A stretch of 64,000 nucleotides of DNA. Origin: a bacterium (GTDB lineage Bacteria > Actinomycetota > Acidimicrobiia > Spongiisociales > JAENVV01). The stretch covers positions 3,810 through 67,809 of the forward strand of contig JAHEDI010000014.1 of NCBI GenBank assembly GCA_024641305.1, written 5' to 3'. The notes under the pieces were generated by a model that was not told the origin of the DNA, searched no databases, and was given only the letters and a program-made list of their open reading frames with translations. Of this stretch, positions 33,912-46,516 are shown piece by piece. Each line of letters begins with the position of its first letter. Positions within the stretch are counted from its first letter, which is position 1. The position numbers and the translations under genes are program-made.

Positions 33912-34805
33912 TCAAGTGGACACTAATGCAATCGCCACACCGTGCAGCAGGTCACGCTCAGAGATGGTCATATCGATGCCACCCATCGCCAGGAGGGATG
34001 CTTCGAGGACCACGAGACCGCCGAGGATGACCGGGGCCCGCTTCTCCCCGATGGTCCCCACCGTGGCAATCTGCGACGTGTCGAGAGACGACAGGCGGGC
34101 TATAAGCGCCTGTACGTCGTCAAGGTTGATCGTCGAAAGGTGGGTGCGTTCTCTGTCATGGTGAGTCAACCCAAGCAAGGTACCGGCCACGGTGGTACAG
34201 GTGCCGGCGACACCAACGGGTCGACCTGCCACGCCAACCTCTGCGCTCACGATGTTGTGGCGGGCCACCCGGCGGGCCTGCGCCAGTACTTCCGTCGACA
34301 CCGGCCCGTCGCCCAGATACAGGTCGGTTAGCCGGACCGAGCCGATGTCGATACTGATCGCCGACTCGACGTGTCCGGTGCCGGTAACAAACTCAGTTGA
34401 ACCGCCACCAATGTCGACGACAGTGATCCGCTCACCGGGTACCGCCTGGGCAGCACCGGCAAACGCAAAGCCGGCTTCTTGTTCACCACTGATCAACGAA
34501 GGGCGAATCCCGCAGGCCGCCTGGGCTGCATCAAAGAACTCGTCGCGGTTGAGGGCGTCCCGCGAGGCCGACGTGGCAACGATCATGGAGCGATCCGCCG
34601 CAGCGAAGGCGGCCGAGAATGACCCCAGGGCTGCCACCGTTCGTCGGATGGCTTCCGGCTGGAGGCGACCGGTGGCATGGAGGCCTCGCCCAAGGCCAAC
34701 AACGTCGGTGCGGACGTCGACCTCAACGACCTCAACTCCGGCGACGTCGGCGACGAGCAACCGGACCGTATTCGTGCCAATGTCTCCAACGGCGACCCGG
34801 GTCAT
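33912..34805 (-). CDS. ppx: Ppx/GppA exopolyphosphatase family protein
   Basis: A 297-aa single-module member of the ASKHA-fold Ppx/GppA family, which hydrolyses polyphosphate or pppGpp. The N-terminal phosphate loop is VGDIGTNTVRLLVADV, the second glycine-rich loop VVDIGGGSTEFV, and the conserved SGEQEA is present. The short form lacking the C-terminal HD domain is usual in actinobacteria. ATG 34805 overlaps the DUF501 stop by 4 nt. It is the last protein gene of the eno-ftsB-DUF501-ppx operon. Confidence 0.92.
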   Translation of the reverse strand: MTRVAVGDIGTNTVRLLVADVAGVEVVEVDVRTDVVGLGRGLHATGRLQPEAIRRTVAALGSFSAAFAAADRSMIVATSASRDALNRDEFFDAAQAACGIRPSLISGEQEAGFAFAGAAQAVPGERITVVDIGGGSTEFVTGTGHVESAISIDIGSVRLTDLYLGDGPVSTEVLAQARRVARHNIVSAEVGVAGRPVGVAGTCTTVAGTLLGLTHHDRERTHLSTINLDDVQALIARLSSLDTSQIATVGTIGEKRAPVILGGLVVLEASLLAMGGIDMTISERDLLHGVAIALVST

Positions 34806-35332
34806 CTCGGTTCAACCCAATCAGGATTGCGGATCATGTGCTCATCGATTTCCGTCACGCACGGTGTCACACAGATGAGCGGTTCCACCCAGGGAGCTAC
34901 CAGACCACCGATCGGGTTGTCGTTACCCGCCGCATGATCGGCGTAATGAGCGTGCAAGCACTTCACGCCGGTCGCCAGGCCCGCGACGCCGCCGGTTGGC
35001 CGGTGTTTGGCACCGATCGGAATCAGTGCGTCTCGCTCAGCGCCGTACCGGAGGTGGGCTGCTTGCATACGGTCGGCGAGGATGGGGTCTTCGTCGAGCG
35101 CCTGCTCCATCGCCTTGACCCCTCCGGCACCTTCGAGACGGCCGATCCGCCGATTGGCAAGCGGGCACGTCAGCCAATAACGAGTAGGAAACGGAGTACC
35201 GTCATCGAGTAGCGGCGGAACCTTGATCACGGTGGGAAGTCCCAGTGGGCACCGGGCAACAGGTTGGCTGGCTGCCCGTAGTGGGCGCTCGATCTGTGCG
35301 GCGGCAATCGCCGCATCCGCGTCGTCATGCAT
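34802..35332 (-). CDS. DUF501 family protein
   Basis: A 176-aa member of DUF501, found next to ppx and eno across actinobacteria. Conserved features visible are RCPLGLPTVI, PFPTRYWLTCP, and the HxxYAD-type segment KCLHAHYADHAAG; the Cys/His content hints at a metal site but this is unproven. The ORF starts at 35356 in the track; ATG 35332, with GAGGG at about seven bases, begins after the ftsB stop and is preferred. Function is unknown. Confidence 0.85.
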   Translation of the reverse strand: MHDDADAAIAAAQIERPLRAASQPVARCPLGLPTVIKVPPLLDDGTPFPTRYWLTCPLANRRIGRLEGAGGVKAMEQALDEDPILADRMQAAHLRYGAERDALIPIGAKHRPTGGVAGLATGVKCLHAHYADHAAGNDNPIGGLVAPWVEPLICVTPCVTEIDEHMIRNPDWVEPR

Positions 35333-35342
35333 GACGGGACCC

Positions 35343-38470
<3,128 letters not shown>

Positions 38471-38474
<4 letters not shown>

Positions 38475-39388
38475 GGGGCGATGATGGTTGGCGGCTGAGT
38501 GGTGTCCTCAGGAAGCGTCCACGTTCCGTAGGAGTCTGCTACCTGAACATCCGCCGATCGAATCTCACCGACGTACCACTCACTGAGAAGCGTTGTGGCG
38601 CTCGTCGATTTGATACTTTCGGCGATCCGATCGTGATACTCGGAGAATTCCGGAATCGTTCGATCGGTGACGAGGATGACGTGAAATCCAAATTCGCTCT
38701 CGACGGGAGGAAACGGCTCATTGAGCGGGGCGACCAACGTGGCCTGGGCGAACGGTTCAACATAACCAGTCGGCGAGGCGCAACCGAGGTCCCCACCATC
38801 GGCTGCCGAACCGTCACTCGAAAGCTCCTTGGCCAGTTCCGCGAAATCTTCACCGGCTACCGCTCGATCGTAGGCAGCCTGAGCTTCCTCGGCGGTCGCA
38901 ACCAGTATGTGCGAAGCGCAGACCTGGGTGAGTTGATCGACAGATGCATCAAACTGAGCCTGAATCTCGGCCTCATCTGGTTCGGGAACCTGAGCCGTAA
39001 AGCGCTCGCTCAACTGTGTTTGAATGCGATCTTGTCGCACGATCATTGGCAGGACTGCTTCGCTGAAGCCATTCTCGGTGAGTGCGGTATCCAGCGTCAC
39101 GCCTTGCCCGGCAAGCGACGCTTCGATTTCGGTGATCCCCGCCTGAATGTCGTCATCAGAGACATTGATCTCGAACTGATCGAGTGCCGCTTTCGAGACG
39201 ATTTGATCAACGATCACCTGATAGAGCATGTCATTGAAATTGGTTTGTTCGGGGGCGGCGGAATCGGTAAGCAGGTCAGCGACCTGGGCGGTTGAGATGG
39301 TTGTGCCGTTTACGACGGCGGCCGAACCGGAGCCGCACGCACTTATCACGAGCGCGAGCACAACAGCGATGGGAATGAGACGTTTCAC
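38471..39388 (-). CDS. Parvulin-type peptidyl-prolyl isomerase lipoprotein (SurA/PrsA-like)
   Basis: A 305-aa lipoprotein: signal peptide with lipobox VISAC (Cys18), a SurA-like helical N-domain (about 25-150, VVNGTTISTAQVADLL) and a parvulin PPIase domain (about 160-260, CASHILVATAEEAQAAYD, GGDLGCASPTGYVEPF, SEFGFHVILVTDR). It should assist folding of exported proteins at the outer face of the membrane. It lies between mfd and mazG; in M. tuberculosis a lipoprotein (LpqU) sits nearby, between mazG and eno, but that is a different family. Confidence 0.9.
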
Positions 39389-39471
39389 GAGGTCACCTTA
39401 ATCTGAATTGACTTGAACGGTTGTCGATGTTGGCATCCATGGTAGGCCGGAGCGTGCACCATACGAAACTG

Positions 39472-42400
39472 TCACGCCCACATCGCCTGGATGAAGGTAA
39501 TGAGGTGGTCGACTACGACCGCATCTGGCGGCGCGGGCAGGAATATCGTCGCTTCCGATGCCCGCAGAACAGCCTTCGGAGCGAGCCTCCTAAGACGCAC
39601 CTCCTGCGAGTCCGTGAGGTCGACAGGCCCGATCCGAATCTCGTTGCGCAGCTTGACAACTTCCGACAAACCAACCCTGATGGCTTCGGTGCGCAACCGA
39701 GCCAATCCGATGAGCGAGTGGCCACTGGCAGGAAGCTCACCGTATCGATCGGCCCACTCGGCCGCCACATCCAAGACCTGATCGGAGGTGATGGTGGCTG
39801 CCAATCGTCGATAGGCCTCGATACGGGCCGACTGATCTGCGATATATTCATCAGGGAGATGGGCGTCAACCGGTAGGTCGATTCTGACCTCAGGTGGATC
39901 ATGGCTTACCTCGGGTTTGAACCCTTCGAGTTCCCCGACCGCTTCGGCAACCAGGTTCACGTATGTATCGAACCCGACCGCCGAGATGTGGCCGGATTGC
40001 ACTTCGCCGAGCATCGACCCGGCTCCGCGGATTTCCAGATCTCGAAGGGCCACATCAAAACCAGATCCCAGGTCTGAGTGTTCGCCAATGGCTTCGAGCC
40101 GACGATGGGCATCTTCGGACAGGATTTGATCGGTTGGGTGAAACAGATACGCGTATGCCCTCTGATCCGAGCGGCCGACCCGCCCGCGCAACTGGTAGAG
40201 CTGAGCCAGCCCGAGAAGATCGGCCCTTTCAACAATCAGAGTGTTGACTTGCGGAAGGTCCAACCCGGACTCGATGATCGTGGTAGCCACCAGGACGTCA
40301 TACTCACGATTCCAGAAATCAAGCATGACCTGCTCAAGCTGACCTTCCGACATCTGCCCATGAGCTACGGCATATCGCGCATCAGGTACGAGACTCCTCA
40401 GCTGGGCAACCGCCCGATCGATTGACTGCACCCGGTTGTGAACGTAGAAGACCTGACCTTCCCTCAGCATCTCCCGACGAATGGCAGCTGACACCGATTG
40501 CCGATCGTAGGGGCCAACGTACGTCAGGATCGGATGCCGATCCACAGGCGGAGTACGAATGTGACTGACGTCACGAACTCCGGTGAGCGCCATCTCCAAC
40601 GTTCGGGGAATCGGCGTGGCAGTCAGTGTCAAAACATCAACGCCGACCTTCATCTCCTTCAATCGATCCTTGGCGCCGACCCCAAATCGCTGCTCCTCAT
40701 CGACGACCATGAGGCCGAGGTTCTTGAACCTGACGTCCTGTGACAGGAGTCGATGGGTTCCAATGACAACGTCGACCTCGCCCGCCGCAAGGGCAGCCAA
40801 TACAACTCGCTGCTGGGCAGCGGTCAAAAAGCGGCTGAGGACCTCGACCCGGATCGGATACGGGTCGAATCGCTCAGAGAACGTCTGGAAGTGCTGCTGC
40901 GCCAGAAGGGTGGTTGGACATAACACGACGACTTGTTTCCCGGCCACAGCTGCTTTGAACGCCGCCCGGATGGCCACTTCGGTTTTCCCGAACCCGACGT
41001 CCCCGAAGATAAGGCGATCCATCGGTTTGCCTTCAGCCATATCTGTTTTCACGTCTGCAATGGCGGTGAGTTGATCCGGCGTCTCCTCGTAAGGGAAGGC
41101 GTTTTCGAGCTCTTGCTCCCACGGCGTATCGGGGCCGAATGCATGTCCCACGGCGCCAGCCCGGCGACGATGCAAGTCGACGACTTTTTCGGCGATGGCT
41201 GCGACCGCTTTGCGGACCTTGGTTTTGGTCTTCTCCCAATCGCTCCCGCCCATCCTCGACACCCGGGGCGCTTCGCCCCCCGTGTATTTCGAGACGGCCG
41301 CCAACGAGTCGGTCGGCACATACAGTTTGTCGGCACCTGCGTAAGCGATAATCAGATAGTCGCGTTCCACCCCGGCAATGCTGCGGGTCACCAACCCTTC
41401 GAACCGGCCGATGCCGTGCCGGTGGTGCACCACGTAATCTCCAACCGTTAGGTCACGGTACGCCGGTCCAGAGCCCTGGCCGGCTCTGGCGGTCGTCCGA
41501 CGATGGGCCCTGCGACGGCCGGCGATCTGCTGTTCGCCGACCACCGCCACGCCCGGCCCCGACATGACGAACCCGTGGTGAATCCCGAGTGAAGTGATCG
41601 CGGACGTCGGACGATCAAGGATGTCGCGTCTCGGCAAAGCGAAACCCTCCTCGCCGAGAAGCCTGGCAACTCGATCGGCGGCGGCCACTCCGTCCATGGC
41701 AACCACCGTAATGATCTCGCGATCCGCCAATTGTTTCAGACCGGCTACCACCGATTCGGCAACCCCGGGCTGAGCATCAAGACCACTCACTTCCACGATC
41801 TGATCGGCCGGACCGGTGGGGAGCGATGGTGCCTGGATCACCGTGCCATGCACCCGAGCCAATTCGTGGGCGAGGTCCAGGTAGAGGGCCGGATGATCAC
41901 CGGCCGGCGGGGCTCCACTCCCCCACGTGGGAGCGAGCGCCTCCGCCAGATCCGCTTCTTCACCGATAAGCTCGGCAGCCCGATTCATACAGCGAACCGG
42001 ATCGAATACATACACCCGGTCAGGCGCTTTGACGAGCATGCTGTCCGGCTCGGCCACCCACGGCATCCATGACTCCATCCCCGGGAAGGTCACGCCCTGG
42101 GCGATCCGATCCCAGGCGTGTGCTGCCCAGGGTTCCTTCACAACCAGATGAGCGGCGCGAGCACGAATCTCCGGGTCAGTCCGGAACTCGCGCGCTCCCT
42201 GTAGAACCATCCGTTCGATCGCACCCATCGACCGTTGAGACGAGACGGCAAAATCACGAATCGACTCGACTTCGTCTCCCCAGAACTCAACGCGTACCGG
42301 CTGGGCCGTTCCGGCGCCGAAAATATCAATGATCCCACCACGGATTGCGAATTCGCCGCGGCTCTCAACCCGGCTGACTCCCTGGTAACCCGTATCGGAC

Positions 42401-42837
42401 AACCAGGCGACAAGCTCATCAAAGCCCGCCTCCATCCCCTGGCCAAGAACGAAAGGGCGCGGCCGCGTGGGCGACAGGCGCTGAATCACGGCCCGGACCG
42501 ACCCGACGACCACCGAGCCCGGTTCGCCCTCCGTGAGCGTGTATTCGGCCCTGGCCCGGTTGGCCATCGTGCTGACATTCGGACTGACATGCTCGAACGG
42601 AAGTGTCTCCCAGGCCGGCAGATGAATGGCCCGATCCGAAAACAACGCCAAATCGTCGGCTAGCTCTTCGGCCTCTCGCTCGCCGGCGACCAGGGCCAGC
42701 ATCGGATGTTCTGATCGGGCTGCCAGACCCGCCAGGAGAAAGGCGCGCCCGGCAGGGGCCACAGCAAACCAGTTGGGCAACTGGTTGAGTTCGTAAGCCG
42801 ACCAGCGGTCGACGAGAGGGCGAAGGGGTGGACTCAT
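39472..42837 (-). CDS. mfd: Transcription-repair coupling factor Mfd
   Basis: A 1121-aa ATPase that removes stalled RNA polymerase and recruits UvrA. The order is a UvrB-like N-module (LPAWETLPFEHVSP, about 1-330), RNA-polymerase-interacting domain (about 430-520, DYVVHHRHGIGRFEGL), the RecG-like helicase with GDVGFGKTEVAIRAAFKA, the VDEEQRFGV DEEQ box and GRVGRSDQRAYAYL motif VI, then the C-terminal TRCF domain (about 970-1100). Complete and intact. It is upstream of the PPIase-mazG-eno run on the same strand. Confidence 0.97.
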   Translation of the reverse strand: MSPPLRPLVDRWSAYELNQLPNWFAVAPAGRAFLLAGLAARSEHPMLALVAGEREAEELADDLALFSDRAIHLPAWETLPFEHVSPNVSTMANRARAEYTLTEGEPGSVVVGSVRAVIQRLSPTRPRPFVLGQGMEAGFDELVAWLSDTGYQGVSRVESRGEFAIRGGIIDIFGAGTAQPVRVEFWGDEVESIRDFAVSSQRSMGAIERMVLQGAREFRTDPEIRARAAHLVVKEPWAAHAWDRIAQGVTFPGMESWMPWVAEPDSMLVKAPDRVYVFDPVRCMNRAAELIGEEADLAEALAPTWGSGAPPAGDHPALYLDLAHELARVHGTVIQAPSLPTGPADQIVEVSGLDAQPGVAESVVAGLKQLADREIITVVAMDGVAAADRVARLLGEEGFALPRRDILDRPTSAITSLGIHHGFVMSGPGVAVVGEQQIAGRRRAHRRTTARAGQGSGPAYRDLTVGDYVVHHRHGIGRFEGLVTRSIAGVERDYLIIAYAGADKLYVPTDSLAAVSKYTGGEAPRVSRMGGSDWEKTKTKVRKAVAAIAEKVVDLHRRRAGAVGHAFGPDTPWEQELENAFPYEETPDQLTAIADVKTDMAEGKPMDRLIFGDVGFGKTEVAIRAAFKAAVAGKQVVVLCPTTLLAQQHFQTFSERFDPYPIRVEVLSRFLTAAQQRVVLAALAAGEVDVVIGTHRLLSQDVRFKNLGLMVVDEEQRFGVGAKDRLKEMKVGVDVLTLTATPIPRTLEMALTGVRDVSHIRTPPVDRHPILTYVGPYDRQSVSAAIRREMLREGQVFYVHNRVQSIDRAVAQLRSLVPDARYAVAHGQMSEGQLEQVMLDFWNREYDVLVATTIIESGLDLPQVNTLIVERADLLGLAQLYQLRGRVGRSDQRAYAYLFHPTDQILSEDAHRRLEAIGEHSDLGSGFDVALRDLEIRGAGSMLGEVQSGHISAVGFDTYVNLVAEAVGELEGFKPEVSHDPPEVRIDLPVDAHLPDEYIADQSARIEAYRRLAATITSDQVLDVAAEWADRYGELPASGHSLIGLARLRTEAIRVGLSEVVKLRNEIRIGPVDLTDSQEVRLRRLAPKAVLRASEATIFLPAPPDAVVVDHLITFIQAMWA

Positions 42838-42877
42838 ATGCGAGCAGGAATCGTAGCGGTGGGTGTAGGTGTCCCCA

Positions 42878-43300
42878 TCAGGGTCTGGCAGGGGCGACGT
42901 AGGTTCCGGTGGCCATTGCTACGAGGCGTTCCGAGTCATCTCCTACCCAGAGTCGGATCTCACCAAACATGCCAGATCTCCCCACTTTCAGAAGGCGGGC
43001 CGAAGCAAACAAATCATCGCCTACGGCCGGCCGTAGGAAGTCTATGGACATATGCGAGGTCACCGCCATCGACTGCAGGCCAATCTCTGTGAAAACTGCG
43101 AACCATAGGGCGGCGTCAGCGAGGCTGAACTGAACGGGCCCCGATATGTATCCGCCAGGTCGCAGCTGATCGGGATCGAACGTCCACCTGGCAGTGGCCG
43201 TACGGTGTCCTACCGACACACACCGATTCCCTGAAGCGGCCGCCGCCGGGAACTGCTCACGGACGAATGTATCAATTAGCTCGGGAGTCACAGGGGCCAC
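42878..43300 (-). CDS. PaaI-like hotdog thioesterase
   Basis: A 140-aa single hotdog domain. The pattern PGGYISGPVQFSLADAALWFAV contains the GG-x-x-x-G-x-x-x-x-D helix region of acyl-CoA thioesterases, followed by strands TSHMSIDFLRPAVGDDLFA. Such proteins hydrolyse aromatic or fatty acyl-CoAs. The natural substrate is not evident. It starts at GTG 43300, 17 nt after the epimerase gene, and precedes mfd by 40 nt. Confidence 0.85.
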   Translation of the reverse strand: MAPVTPELIDTFVREQFPAAAASGNRCVSVGHRTATARWTFDPDQLRPGGYISGPVQFSLADAALWFAVFTEIGLQSMAVTSHMSIDFLRPAVGDDLFASARLLKVGRSGMFGEIRLWVGDDSERLVAMATGTYVAPARP

Positions 43301-43317
43301 CAGGACGATTGTAGGTC

Positions 43318-44250
43318 CTAGGCGGACGGGTTGGTCTCAGCCCATTCGATGAGTCTGCGGAACGTCTCGGACGCCGAGCGGTACGTCATTGCGAGCCGTC
43401 GAGCAGCATCCGAACCATCGTGAATATGGTCGACTGACATGGTCCGAATCATCTCGGCGCACAACTCGACTCCCAGCTTCCGGCCGATGGGGTTGAGCAA
43501 CGGACCGAGCCATGCCACGGCCCGGACGATACCCGAGGGTACGAATCGAACGTCAAAGTGACGATCGGTGTTTTGCGCAAGCAAACCCAGGGCATCCCGG
43601 GTCGTCATGGTGAATCCCGAGATGATCAGCCGATCGTTGCCAACGTCAGCATCGGCCGCCAACCGAATGGCCATTGCGCAGTCTGCGATGTCGACGATCG
43701 AGATGGCAGTGTCGATCATGAAATTCAGCTTGCCATCGATCAGATCAAGGATCAACTTGCCGGTTCCCGTGACCCGACCGGGCCCCTGAACCGAACTCGG
43801 GGCCACCAGCACCACATCGGTCGAGCGACCGGACGCCGCGGCTCGCAAACGTTCGTCGGCAGCCCATTTGGTCTCTGCGTAGAAAGAGGTACGAGGACCG
43901 ACGGCCGCCGCCGAAGAAATATGAACCATCCGGCGGACTCCGGCTCGCACGGCGGCCTCGTATACCGCCACCGGCGCTTCTACGTTGGTCGCCCACATCG
44001 AGGTTCGATCTTTCGCACAGAGACTGTTCACGCCGGCAATGTGAAACACCGTGTCTGCCCCATCGGCGAGACCCTCAAGGTCGGCGAACTTCCCGACATC
44101 GCCTCGAATGATCTCGACGTCACTCGGAAAGGTAACTGCCGCGGCTTCGGAGCGGACCAGCGCCCGCACTCGCCATCCGTGCTCAAGCAATTCTCGGACA
44201 GTGGCACTCCCGACGGTACCGGAGCCGCCGGTCACGGCCGCCATTCGCAT
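43318..44250 (-). CDS. NAD(P)-dependent extended SDR epimerase/dehydratase
   Basis: A 310-aa extended short-chain dehydrogenase with the dinucleotide motif VTGGSGTVGSATVRELL, the HIAGVNS region, active-site Ser-x-Tyr-x-x-x-Lys (ISSAAAVG followed by YAETKWAADE) and a substrate domain. It resembles dihydroflavonol-reductase/3-beta-HSD type enzymes; substrate unknown. The track ORF runs 34 codons into the neighbour; ATG 44250 overlaps the pgsA-like stop by one base (TGATG). Confidence 0.85.
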   Translation of the reverse strand: MRMAAVTGGSGTVGSATVRELLEHGWRVRALVRSEAAAVTFPSDVEIIRGDVGKFADLEGLADGADTVFHIAGVNSLCAKDRTSMWATNVEAPVAVYEAAVRAGVRRMVHISSAAAVGPRTSFYAETKWAADERLRAAASGRSTDVVLVAPSSVQGPGRVTGTGKLILDLIDGKLNFMIDTAISIVDIADCAMAIRLAADADVGNDRLIISGFTMTTRDALGLLAQNTDRHFDVRFVPSGIVRAVAWLGPLLNPIGRKLGVELCAEMIRTMSVDHIHDGSDAARRLAMTYRSASETFRRLIEWAETNPSA

Positions 44251-44789
44251 CAGGCTGCAGGGCGACTGACGAAAAACCTCCGGATGTAATCCCAACCGGA
44301 GTACAAAGTAAGAACCACCGCCACGACCATGAGATACTCGTCCAAGTACCAATTACCAATTCGATCGCCTGACCGGACAATGGCGAAGCCGAGGGCGACG
44401 AACTGAGCGTTGGCTTTGAGCTTGCCCCAAATCGACGGCGGAACATGGATTCCCTCCAGTCCAGCCAGGCTCCGCAAAGCCATGACGGCAAACTCACGAG
44501 TAATGATGATGCCCGCAATCCAGATCGAGGCTCGATCAACGGCGATAAGCGCGAGAAAGGTTCCCGTCACGAGCATCTTGTCGGCGGTCGAATCAAGAAA
44601 CGCCCCCAACGTCGTCAGCTGTCCCATCCGTCTGGCGAGATACCCGTCAAGGAAGTCGGTGATGGCCGCGACGATAAAGAGCACGGCTGCCCAGGCAGGC
44701 ACATCGCTGATGATCAGGCCCATCACGACAGGCACGAGCACCATTCGCAGGATCGCAAGTTGATCGGACACAGAAACTCGCATGAACAT
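44250..44789 (-). CDS. pgsA: CDP-alcohol phosphatidyltransferase (PgsA-like)
   Basis: A multi-span membrane enzyme with the signature DFLDGYLARRMGQLTTLGAFLDSTADK (D-x2-DG-x2-AR-x8-G-x3-D-x3-D), which transfers a CDP-activated phosphatidyl group to an alcohol such as glycerol 3-phosphate or inositol. ATG 44789 gives 179 aa starting at the first membrane helix; the track ORF's first 29 residues look non-native. Being next to glpD, which uses glycerol 3-phosphate, favours phosphatidylglycerophosphate synthase, but the acceptor is not proven. Confidence 0.85.
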   Translation of the reverse strand: MFMRVSVSDQLAILRMVLVPVVMGLIISDVPAWAAVLFIVAAITDFLDGYLARRMGQLTTLGAFLDSTADKMLVTGTFLALIAVDRASIWIAGIIITREFAVMALRSLAGLEGIHVPPSIWGKLKANAQFVALGFAIVRSGDRIGNWYLDEYLMVVAVVLTLYSGWDYIRRFFVSRPAA

Positions 44790-44869
44790 CGATAGTAATG
44801 CGCCGGCCGGCCGACCCGGTCCCCAGGCTCTGATTTGGCCAATCGCGTGATCGCAGTAGCGTTTACTCC

Positions 44870-46504
44870 ATGCCAAAGCTGTGGACCCGTCATGACCATC
44901 TCGTCGCCATGTCCAAAACCGATGAACTCGACCTTCTTATCATCGGAGGCGGAGTCACCGGAGCAGGCGCCGCCCTCGACGCGAGCACTCGGGGTCTGCG
45001 AGTTGGCCTCGTAGAATTGTCCGACTTCGCCTCGGGTACCTCAAGCCGTTCCACAAAACTGTTGCACGGGGGGATTCGCTACCTCCCCCATTTTGAGTTC
45101 GGCCTGGTTCATGAGGGACTGGCCGAGCAAAAAATCCTGGCGAGGAACGCCGATTTTCTTTATGACCAGCTGGAATTTCTCATCCCGATGTACCGGGGTC
45201 GCCGTTTGGCTGATCTGCCGTCCTGGGCTTCGGCGCCCCGATTCGCTCCTCTGGCAATGCAGATGGGCCTTTTTCTGTACGACACGCTGGGGCGGCGTCC
45301 CAGAGGATCCCATCGGGCAGTTTCGCGCGACGAATTACTCGAGTTCGTCCCGACCTTGTTGCCACAGGGTCTCAACGGTGGCTTCGGATATATGGATGCC
45401 CAAACCGATGACTCCCGGCTGGTACTTAGTGTTTTAAAAACTGCCGTCGAGCGATACGACACACTTGCCGTCAATCACCTGACCGCCAGCCGGGTGACCC
45501 GGGAGGGATCGACTTTCCGGGTGCATCTTGAGGACCAGCTCGGCGATGCCGACTTCTCGGTGAAAGCCCGAGCGGTTATCGCGGCGACCGGCGCACTCAG
45601 ACCACCCCCGTCAACCCGGGGAGAATCGGCCCCGGTTCGGCTATCGGCAGGCGCTCACCTCATCATCGACAAATCCGATCTCGGGATCGGAGACCAGGCC
45701 CTGCTGCTCCCTGAGACCGACGACGGACGGGTGATGTTCGTTGTCCCATGGCTTGACACCGCCATGGTTGGAACCACCGACACGGCCTACACCGACAACC
45801 CTGCCCATCCCAGGGCAACCGACGACGATGTGGAGTACCTCATGCGTCATCTTCGAATGTACCTCGACATCGGCGACGTTGAACCGATCTCGGCGTTTTC
45901 GGGTCTGCGAGCCCTCATGGATGTTGACGGCTCGACGGCGGAAGCCTCCCGGGGCCATGAGATCATCACGATTGAACCAGGCTACATACAGGTGGCCGGA
46001 GGAAAGCTGACCACCTACCGCAGGATCGCTGAAGAAACGGTAGATGCCGCCGCCAAGTTCCTGAAGGTCGACGCTCCGTCACGGACCAACAGCGAACTTC
46101 TGGTCGGGGCTGCCGGCGGCCCGCACGCCGAGAAGCTGCTCGGCGACGACCTGCGGGCCATCGGAGTCGACGACGGGCATGCCAAGAATCTTCTGCGACG
46201 ATACGGAACGCACGCCCAAAACGTCGTCAGTTCCATAACCTCGGCCGAGCATCTACAGGTGCCTCTCTCCGACGGTAAGACCCTCCTCGGAGAGGTCGCA
46301 TACGCGGCCACGTACGAGGGGGCGGCAAGCATCGCCGACTTCGCACTTCGCCGAACTCACGCCGCCTGGTTCTCCCGTAATCACGCCAGGGTCGATGCCA
46401 AACTCATCGCGGACGAACTAGGGACCTCACTCGGCTGGTCTGACAACGAGACCGAGCTTCATCTCGACCGATTCGAGGCTGAGTTGAGCGCCGAGGGGCT
46501 CTGA
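44870..46504 (+). CDS. glpD: Glycerol-3-phosphate dehydrogenase (quinone), GlpD
   Basis: A membrane-associated FAD enzyme that oxidises glycerol 3-phosphate to dihydroxyacetone phosphate and passes electrons to (mena)quinone. The 544-aa protein has the N-terminal FAD motif LLIIGGGVTGAGAALDA, SRSTKLLHGGIRYL, VVPWLDTAMVGTTDT, and a C-terminal helical DAO_C domain. ATG 44870 is used; ATG 44909 (MSKTDEL) nearer the FAD motif is a plausible alternative. It is convergent with glpK, 12 nt between stops, forming the glycerol-use pair. Confidence 0.95.
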   Translation: MPKLWTRHDHLVAMSKTDELDLLIIGGGVTGAGAALDASTRGLRVGLVELSDFASGTSSRSTKLLHGGIRYLPHFEFGLVHEGLAEQKILARNADFLYDQLEFLIPMYRGRRLADLPSWASAPRFAPLAMQMGLFLYDTLGRRPRGSHRAVSRDELLEFVPTLLPQGLNGGFGYMDAQTDDSRLVLSVLKTAVERYDTLAVNHLTASRVTREGSTFRVHLEDQLGDADFSVKARAVIAATGALRPPPSTRGESAPVRLSAGAHLIIDKSDLGIGDQALLLPETDDGRVMFVVPWLDTAMVGTTDTAYTDNPAHPRATDDDVEYLMRHLRMYLDIGDVEPISAFSGLRALMDVDGSTAEASRGHEIITIEPGYIQVAGGKLTTYRRIAEETVDAAAKFLKVDAPSRTNSELLVGAAGGPHAEKLLGDDLRAIGVDDGHAKNLLRRYGTHAQNVVSSITSAEHLQVPLSDGKTLLGEVAYAATYEGAASIADFALRRTHAAWFSRNHARVDAKLIADELGTSLGWSDNETELHLDRFEAELSAEGL

Positions 46505-46516
46505 ACACAAGACCGG